Below are positions 32,791-38,700 of a stretch of 38,700 nucleotides of DNA, piece after piece. Numbering within the stretch: the first letter of the stretch is position 1; each line of letters begins with the position of its first letter. The stretch is from Gynuella sp. GTDB lineage: Bacteria; Pseudomonadota; Gammaproteobacteria; Pseudomonadales; Natronospirillaceae. The notes beneath the pieces were generated by a model that searched no databases, was not told the origin of the DNA, and saw only the letters and a list, made by a program, of their open reading frames with translations. Both the position numbers and the translations under genes were made by a program. The DNA lies in assembly GCA_028282465.1 (NCBI GenBank), contig JANQHX010000066.1, positions 1 to 38,700 of the forward strand. Reading direction: 5' to 3'.

Positions 32791-35126
32791 TAGACTTTGA
32801 ATTTAGACACAAGTTTATCCAGCCTTCGGGCCTGTTCCCACATCTCTGAACTGTCTTCATCCGCCGACTGTACATATTCATCATTGCCATTTGCAATATC
32901 ATTGACAGACTGAATCTGACTAGCCATATCCTGTGCAACAGAAGACTGCTGAATCGCAGAAGCTGCTACCATGCTGTTAATACTTTCAATGTCATCAATT
33001 TTGTTATTGATCGTCTGAAACGACGAGACTACCTCTTCTACGATTTCCATAGTTTGATTCACCATGTCGGCCGCGTCAGTCATCGAATTAACCGATTTTT
33101 TTGATCCCGTTTGAAGGTTTTCTATTAAGGTTTGAATTTCATCCGTAGACTGCTGAGTTTTTTGAGCCAAGGTTCTTACTTCATCGGCCACGACCGCAAA
33201 ACCTCGCCCCTGTTCACCCGCCCGAGCAGCTTCTATCGCTGCATTAAGCGCGAGTAGATTTGTCTGTTCGGCAACACCTCTTATAACATCTAGAACGGAG
33301 GCAATGTCTTCAGAACGCTTTGCAACTTCTGAAACATTTTCTGAGGTAACCCCAATGACCTCATGCATTTTATGAGCAATACTTTGGTTCTTATTGATAT
33401 TATTTTCGCCGACTTCAGCTTGGGCCACGGCTTCTTTACTGGCATCCTGAGATCGATTAGCTGACTCAGAAACTTCATTGGACGTTGCTGACATTTCTTC
33501 AATGGCAGCAGAAAGTTGATTGGACATATTTGTCAGGTTAGATGAGTCATCTCTGAGTTTCTGAAATTTAGTTTTCATAGATTTCACAGAATCGGCTAAT
33601 TTATCGGAGGCCGATTTAGTGTCAATCATAGTGCTATGTATAGTGTCCATCATGCCATTCAATGCAATTGATGCCTCATGTATTTCATCATGATGAACCT
33701 TGCCTTTTCGATATGAAATACGACTGGATAGGTCCAAATTGTCAGCGGTACTTTTCATAAACGCTTTTAGCTTTATTACTGGATTTGCTAACTTGACACC
33801 CAGCCATCTTGCAGTGAAAGCGCTGATGATCAGAACAACCAGTATTACCATCCCAGACGTGCGCCAAATACTACTTTCAATTTCTGCCACGCTAGCAAAG
33901 GCCTCAGATGTTTCAATTTCGCTTAGTAATGCCCAATCCAAATTTCCGTATTTAATTGGCGCAAAGGAGGAAATAATTTCTTTACCCAAATACCCCTTAA
34001 TAACCTCTGTTCCGGTTTGGCCAGCTAACGCTTTTTTACTGGTTTCAGATTCTATTGAAAACAAGCCCACAGTAGAGTCTGTGTTTTCTAATGAAGATAG
34101 GAGTGAACTCGATAAACCACTTTCGCTGATAATCTTTTCCATAAGATTTTTATTCTGCACCCAGTGCCGACTTTGACTGCGCATGACGCCATCGTTACTT
34201 ACTAAATAGGTTTCACCACTAATCCCCATACCAGCAGACTGCCATTGGCCATCGTATGTCATGAGCTGGTTAATAATGTAGACCGGCACCTGAAAGATAA
34301 GGACACCAATGGTTTTTCCTTTTCGAAGAATAGGACTGGCAAGAAAAGCAGCCTGCTCCTCATAGGAAGGTAAGTAATTGGAGAAGTCAGTAATAACCGT
34401 TTCTCCTTGATCCAGCTCTAACGCCAACCGATAGGCCTCAGCGATTGAGGTATTGGAAAATGGCCCAGTTTTTAAGGAGGTTCCCAGGTCTATTTCCTTA
34501 GATACGGAATAGACCACATTGCCTTTTGATGCACTGACGAGAAAAATATCATAGTAACCAAATCTCTCGAGGTAGCGTTTATATACTGGGTGATAGATAA
34601 CATGGGCAAGAGAATAGTTTGAGCCATCACCGGCGTCGACCAACTCTATTTTGGAACCCATGGGGTATTCATTTTTAATAAGATAGGTGTACTGAAGTGC
34701 TTTTTCTTTGCTATCCAATTGGTTCAGTATGGCTTGATAGTCCGCACTCATTGAAGGGTTTCGTTTTAGATACTCAACGCCAAATTCATTTTGATAAAAG
34801 GACAATAGTGCGGAGTCAATTTCTACAGCGTCTGGCAACACCGCTTGCGACTCTAGACTGCTGAATGCAACCATAAAGGCACGAAGCGCTTCTTCGGTCA
34901 TTTTCGATTCAGCAAGGGTTGCAACCTGTTCTTGAATGTTTTGGAAGTATTCTTCGATTTGCCCTTTTTTAGCGTCACGAATAGCAATTAGTCTTTGCTC
35001 AACTTGGGTGTGAAGTGCATTAGAAATCCTTTCAGAGACCACCACTGTTAGAAGCAAATTTGAAACAATCAAGGAAGCTAAAACCAGCAAGACTGTGCTA
35101 AGGATTATTTTGAGCCGAATGCTCAT
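32790..35126 (-). CDS. Methyl-accepting chemotaxis protein, dCache sensor
   Basis: A 778-residue chemoreceptor. It has TM1 at about residues 8-28 and a long periplasmic double-Cache region (residues 35-420). This includes [40 protein letters not shown], and [22 protein letters not shown]2 is near residues 425-445, followed by a HAMP-like linker. The cytoplasmic hairpin carries the strict MCP tip [20 protein letters not shown] followed by [20 protein letters not shown]. It senses an unknown small ligand and signals through CheW/CheA encoded elsewhere. It is single-gene and convergent with panB. Confidence 0.94.
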   Translation of the reverse strand: MSIRLKIILSTVLLVLASLIVSNLLLTVVVSERISNALHTQVEQRLIAIRDAKKGQIEEYFQNIQEQVATLAESKMTEEALRAFMVAFSSLESQAVLPDAVEIDSALLSFYQNEFGVEYLKRNPSMSADYQAILNQLDSKEKALQYTYLIKNEYPMGSKIELVDAGDGSNYSLAHVIYHPVYKRYLERFGYYDIFLVSASKGNVVYSVSKEIDLGTSLKTGPFSNTSIAEAYRLALELDQGETVITDFSNYLPSYEEQAAFLASPILRKGKTIGVLIFQVPVYIINQLMTYDGQWQSAGMGISGETYLVSNDGVMRSQSRHWVQNKNLMEKIISESGLSSSLLSSLENTDSTVGLFSIESETSKKALAGQTGTEVIKGYLGKEIISSFAPIKYGNLDWALLSEIETSEAFASVAEIESSIWRTSGMVILVVLIISAFTARWLGVKLANPVIKLKAFMKSTADNLDLSSRISYRKGKVHHDEIHEASIALNGMMDTIHSTMIDTKSASDKLADSVKSMKTKFQKLRDDSSNLTNMSNQLSAAIEEMSATSNEVSESANRSQDASKEAVAQAEVGENNINKNQSIAHKMHEVIGVTSENVSEVAKRSEDIASVLDVIRGVAEQTNLLALNAAIEAARAGEQGRGFAVVADEVRTLAQKTQQSTDEIQTLIENLQTGSKKSVNSMTDAADMVNQTMEIVEEVVSSFQTINNKIDDIESINSMVAASAIQQSSVAQDMASQIQSVNDIANGNDEYVQSADEDSSEMWEQARRLDKLVSKFKV

Positions 35127-35188
35127 AACTCGCGCCTACTCTAAAACTTATTCTAATTAGAATAGACGCGATATTGTGAATTTACCGA

Positions 35189-38100
35189 TTATTGCGGCTG
35201 GTTTGCCTTAATGCCAAAGAACAGCATATAAAAGACTGGAACTGCGATTAAGGTCAACAGTGTAGCGAACCCTAAGCCAAAGCTAATAACGACTGCCATA
35301 TCTTGAAAAAACGGGTCAGACAACAGAGGTAACAGACCTAAGATAGTGGTCACAGCGGCCATCAGTACCGGTCTTACCCGACTCACCGCCGAGTCGAACA
35401 CGGCTTGGTATACAGGTTTTCCAGAGTGTACCTCCACATTTATTTGGTCGATCAATACAATGCCGTTTTTTACCACCATGCCAGACAGACTCAAGAACCC
35501 TAAAAAGCCCATAAAACCAAAAGCTACATCCAGCAGTAACAAACCGCTCACAACACCAATTAATGCAAGTGGCACACATAGCCAAACAACCAAAGACTCT
35601 CGCACCGAATTAAACAAAAGTATGGTAATGATAAACATGAACAGGTAACCCATTGGCACTGACGCAAACACATTGGCCTGAGCTTCCGTAGAGTTTTCAT
35701 ATTCACCTCCCCATTCGAGGTGATAACCGTCTGGAAGTGAGATGGCTTCTATTTGCGGCCTAACACGCTGGAATATAGCGTTAGCATTGTCGGGACTATC
35801 GAGCGTTGGAGACGCCATTACCGTGAGAGTTCTATGTCGATTTCGCTTATGAATAATTGGATCTTCCCATTCAATTTCATAGCCAAACATCAATTCACTT
35901 AACGCGACATATTGCCCGGTGGTTGATGCATATACCTGAATGTCTTCTAGTTGGTTAATACTGTTCCGCTCGTTTTCAGGAACGGTTATCACTATTGGTA
36001 ACAGCTTGTTCTGATCTCTGTACACACCGACCTGATCACCGGTGTAATGGGTTAACAAAGCTTTGTCAAAATCTCTTTTACTAATGCCCAATTCTGCGGC
36101 TTTAAGATCATTAAACTGCGGGCGAATAACTTTTACCCGTTGTTTCCAATCGTCTCTTATTCCGGTCAACCATGGATCTTGTAATAGAATTTCTTTCGCT
36201 TGCTCAGAGAGGCGCCTAAGTACATTAGGGTCTGTACCATTAAACCGCACTTCAATAGGTGAACCTGTGCTTGGCCCAAGCGCCATACGTTTAAGCATGA
36301 ACTCAGCATCAGGTTGATGTTCAGTGATGTAAGTTGAAAGCTTGCTAAGCAATGGATCAATATAGTCGCGGTCGTGAGTGCGCACCGCTAATTGGGCGTT
36401 ATTAGAACCAAATTCAACGGCACCGTAAGTCAAAATGAATCGAGAAAACCCCTGGTTGATGGTCGAAGCAACAAACTCGACGCCATCATCTTCTGCTAAG
36501 TAGTTTTCTATTTGACTCACCTGTTCATGGGTATGGTTAATGGAGGTGCCTTCTGGATACCTTAATTCAACAAAGAACATGGGTGTCGCAGAGGGAGGAA
36601 AGAAGGCTTGCTTTACGAATGCGAAGGAATACATACCACCAACAAATGCTGCAACAAGACAGATGACGGTAAATATTCGATTACGCATTGCAAAACTCAA
36701 ACTCCATTTATAAAGAACAAAAATAATTCCTTTGTATGGATCTGTTTCGTCTTCGGGATTGGGGTTTTGTATTTCTTCTTTAAATAACATTTCACAGAAA
36801 AATGGTGTCAGAGTGACTGCGGTAAACCAGCTCAGTAGCAATGAAATAAGCAACACATAGAATAGACTACCAACAAACTCGCCAACCGAATCAGGAGACA
36901 AGCCAATAGGAGCAAATGCAGTAATAGCAATAACTGTTGCACCTAATAACGGCCATCGAGTCTGAAAAACAATTTCTTGGGCAGCTTTAAGTTTGGTTTT
37001 ACCTTTCTTTAAACCAATAAGAATCCCTTCGGTAATCACAATGGCATTATCCACTAACATGCCTAAAGCAATGATTAATCCTCCTAAGGAAATTCGTTGC
37101 AGCTCTATGGCCATCATATCCATCACAATAAATGTTCCAAAAATCGTGATGGTCAGAATTAACCCTATGATTAAGCCTGACTTAATTCCCATGAAAACTA
37201 ATAACACAAGTATGACAATGGCAACGGCCTGGAACAGACTCATCAAGAAGCTGTTTACCGATTTTTCTACTTCTCTTGACTGCACATAAATGGGTTCAAG
37301 TGCCACTCCCGCAGGAATAATCTCTTGCAATTCTTCCAGCCTTGCTTCGACTGCTCTGCCAATTTCAACAACATTGACACCACTAGCAAATGAAACGCCA
37401 AGCGTTAGAGCGGAACTGCCGTTAAAACCCATTAGATGATTTGAGGGCTCTCTAAAACCACGTCTTATGTCGGCAATGTCTCTAAGTTTTATAGACTTAC
37501 CTGTGACTGGGCTAATGACGGTTAGGCTCCCTAACTCTTCAACACTTTGAAACTCGCCAGTGGGCCTAAAGCGGATGTATTCAGTACCAAGAGTGATGTG
37601 GCCAGCATTGGCAACCACGTTTTGCTCGCTTAGCAGACTGGCGATTTGTCCAACCGGCATCCCTAACGCATTTAACTTACTCTTAGAGATTTCTATGAAT
37701 ACTTGCTCAATTTGCTGACCAGCCAGATTTACTTTCGATACCCCAGGTACTAAAGCTAATTCACGAGTCAGGCTATCGCCGATCAATTCTAAATCTCGAT
37801 AGCTGTAGCCCTCTCCTGAAAGAGCCAACATAACGCCATAAACATCGCCAAAGTCATCCAATATGATGGGAGCCTGAACGCCCGGAGGAAAGTTTGTAGA
37901 TCGGTCAGAGATTTTTTTTCTTACTTCATCCCAAACCTGCCCAAGCTCCGCTGAGTTCACAGAATGCTTCACATGCATTTCGACAATCGAAATACCTGTT
38001 TTGCTTTGAGAAAGAATTCGATCCACATAGGGTAGATTTTGTATTTCTTCCTCAATGGCATAGGTCACTTCATTCTCAACTTGAACAGGGGTTGCACCTG

Positions 38101-38254
38101 GGTATTGGGTAATAATGTTCACCTGCTTAATTGAAAACTCTGGATCTTCTAACCGACCCAACCCTAGAAAGGCAACCAGACCACCTAATAGTAAAACAAC
38201 AGTGACTAACCAACTCGTTACTTTTTTCTCAATGAAATATTTTGCAGTATCCAC
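35189..38254 (-). CDS. RND-family efflux pump permease (second system)
   Basis: A 1021-residue AcrB-like pump of a different subfamily from the first. It has N-terminal AKYFIEKKVTSWLVTVVLLL, PGATPVQVENEVTYAIEEEI, and ALVPGVSKVNLAG. TM4 reads ALGMLVDNAIVITEGIL, with D402 followed by Asn403 where AcrB has a second Asp. TM10 reads SLSGMVVKNGIVLIDQIN, which keeps the Lys of AcrB K940. It starts at GTG 38254, immediately after the TAG of the adaptor gene upstream, with GGGGGC as a possible ribosome site, so the two are translated together. Confidence 0.92.
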   Translation of the reverse strand: MDTAKYFIEKKVTSWLVTVVLLLGGLVAFLGLGRLEDPEFSIKQVNIITQYPGATPVQVENEVTYAIEEEIQNLPYVDRILSQSKTGISIVEMHVKHSVNSAELGQVWDEVRKKISDRSTNFPPGVQAPIILDDFGDVYGVMLALSGEGYSYRDLELIGDSLTRELALVPGVSKVNLAGQQIEQVFIEISKSKLNALGMPVGQIASLLSEQNVVANAGHITLGTEYIRFRPTGEFQSVEELGSLTVISPVTGKSIKLRDIADIRRGFREPSNHLMGFNGSSALTLGVSFASGVNVVEIGRAVEARLEELQEIIPAGVALEPIYVQSREVEKSVNSFLMSLFQAVAIVILVLLVFMGIKSGLIIGLILTITIFGTFIVMDMMAIELQRISLGGLIIALGMLVDNAIVITEGILIGLKKGKTKLKAAQEIVFQTRWPLLGATVIAITAFAPIGLSPDSVGEFVGSLFYVLLISLLLSWFTAVTLTPFFCEMLFKEEIQNPNPEDETDPYKGIIFVLYKWSLSFAMRNRIFTVICLVAAFVGGMYSFAFVKQAFFPPSATPMFFVELRYPEGTSINHTHEQVSQIENYLAEDDGVEFVASTINQGFSRFILTYGAVEFGSNNAQLAVRTHDRDYIDPLLSKLSTYITEHQPDAEFMLKRMALGPSTGSPIEVRFNGTDPNVLRRLSEQAKEILLQDPWLTGIRDDWKQRVKVIRPQFNDLKAAELGISKRDFDKALLTHYTGDQVGVYRDQNKLLPIVITVPENERNSINQLEDIQVYASTTGQYVALSELMFGYEIEWEDPIIHKRNRHRTLTVMASPTLDSPDNANAIFQRVRPQIEAISLPDGYHLEWGGEYENSTEAQANVFASVPMGYLFMFIITILLFNSVRESLVVWLCVPLALIGVVSGLLLLDVAFGFMGFLGFLSLSGMVVKNGIVLIDQINVEVHSGKPVYQAVFDSAVSRVRPVLMAAVTTILGLLPLLSDPFFQDMAVVISFGLGFATLLTLIAVPVFYMLFFGIKANQPQ

Positions 38255-38700
38255 CTAGTTGCCCCCGTTTGTAATCCAGGGTTTTACCTGCTGACCTTCA
38301 TGAAGAGAGTGCACACCTGCTATGACAATTTGATCTCCAGGTTGCAAGCCGGATTCGATTTCAATGGTATTGCCTTCGATGACACCAGCCATTACATTCA
38401 CCAGTTCAACTTGACCATCTGTAAATCGCCAAACCTGCTTCTCCGAGGATGCGACATCCGCCTGTCCTTGGCTAAAAACCGCTTCAATAGGCACGAACAT
38501 GCCATCAATCCCATCGTTACGGATGGTGTTTAAGTCAAAATCCAAAGTGGCATTCATGCCGGGTAATACATTAATCACGCTACTATCGGGTTTAGGCATC
38601 GACAACAATACAGAGTAACTTCTGGTACCGGGATCAGCGCTGGCAATGAACCCTTTCACTTGTGCGTTATAGGAGGCCTCTGGCTGTGCATCAAAGCGAA
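38255..38700 (-). CDS. RND efflux adaptor, C-terminal part (cut by window)
   Basis: The visible 148 residues are the end of a HlyD/MFP adaptor. The readable part begins FDAQPEASYNAQVKGFIASA and continues DPGTRSYSVLLSMPKPDSSV, then LPGMNATLDFDL (the beta-barrel PGM loop), MFVPIEAVFS, and the membrane-proximal QVWRFTDGQVELVNVMAGVI. It ends GLQPGDQIVIAGVHSLHEGQ, typical of the family. The N-terminus lies beyond 38700. The stop codon abuts the pump start with no gap. Confidence 0.9.
   Translation of the reverse strand, partial: RFDAQPEASYNAQVKGFIASADPGTRSYSVLLSMPKPDSSVINVLPGMNATLDFDLNTIRNDGIDGMFVPIEAVFSQGQADVASSEKQVWRFTDGQVELVNVMAGVIEGNTIEIESGLQPGDQIVIAGVHSLHEGQQVKPWITNGGN

Noticed and set aside
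33700-34176. 158-codon plus-strand frame opposite the chemoreceptor gene
   Set aside because: Antisense to the periplasmic sensor region of a clear MCP; no start signal or recognisable domain.

Overview
The window reads as chromosomal DNA of a moderately AT-rich, probably marine gammaproteobacterium. This rests on gene content (AcrB-type RND pumps, NarL-type and CheX-like signalling genes, LysR/pirin and AraC/VOC pairs, MCP, DUF2237) and on the cassette array at the left edge. Genus cannot be assigned from sequence alone.

Layout. (1) About 1-3490 is the distal part of a mobile-integron cassette array. It holds six small, same-strand, mostly unrelated genes, each followed by an attC-like imperfect palindrome. 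No integrase is present, so it must lie to the left if it exists. Two cassettes carry frameshifts: a transglutaminase-like gene and a small secreted protein. The array ends at a hairpin terminator. (2) 3536-4061 is a small helical protein behind an FNR/Anr-like palindrome. (3) 4228-10599 is an operon of RND adaptor, RND pump, DesK-like kinase and NarL/LuxR regulator, a self-contained efflux and response module lacking its own outer-membrane channel. (4) 10752-14747 is a run of small genes: an AAC(3)-I aminoglycoside acetyltransferase, a conserved small protein with a clear promoter, an SMR drug exporter, a small membrane protein, an AraC/VOC pair, a gamma-glutamylcyclotransferase-like protein and a GST. 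(5) 14972-20084 holds a membrane-anchored AraC regulator, a secreted esterase, DegV, and a divergent LysR/pirin pair with a T-N11-A operator. (6) 20240-23657 is a signalling patch: a GGDEF protein with a destroyed active-site signature, a receiver protein overlapping a CheX-like gene, and a divergent membrane-anchored coiled-coil protein. (7) 23756-29210 holds DUF2237, a repeat lipoprotein that looks like a closed eight-bladed propeller, an ankyrin-repeat protein, and a LysR/DODA dioxygenase pair. (8) 29310-31370 is a 686-residue NOX5-like NADPH oxidase with EF-hands, heme-ligand histidines at canonical spacing and a canonical C-terminal Phe. (9) 31947-38700 holds a stand-alone PanB, a dCache chemoreceptor and a second RND system cut by the window edge.

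The most notable items are the EF-hand NADPH oxidase, the decaying cassette array, the receiver/CheX-like/coiled-coil locus and the circularly closed repeat lipoprotein. Multidrug defence (two RND pumps, SMR, AAC(3)) and redox handling (NOX, pirin, DODA, GST) recur across the window.
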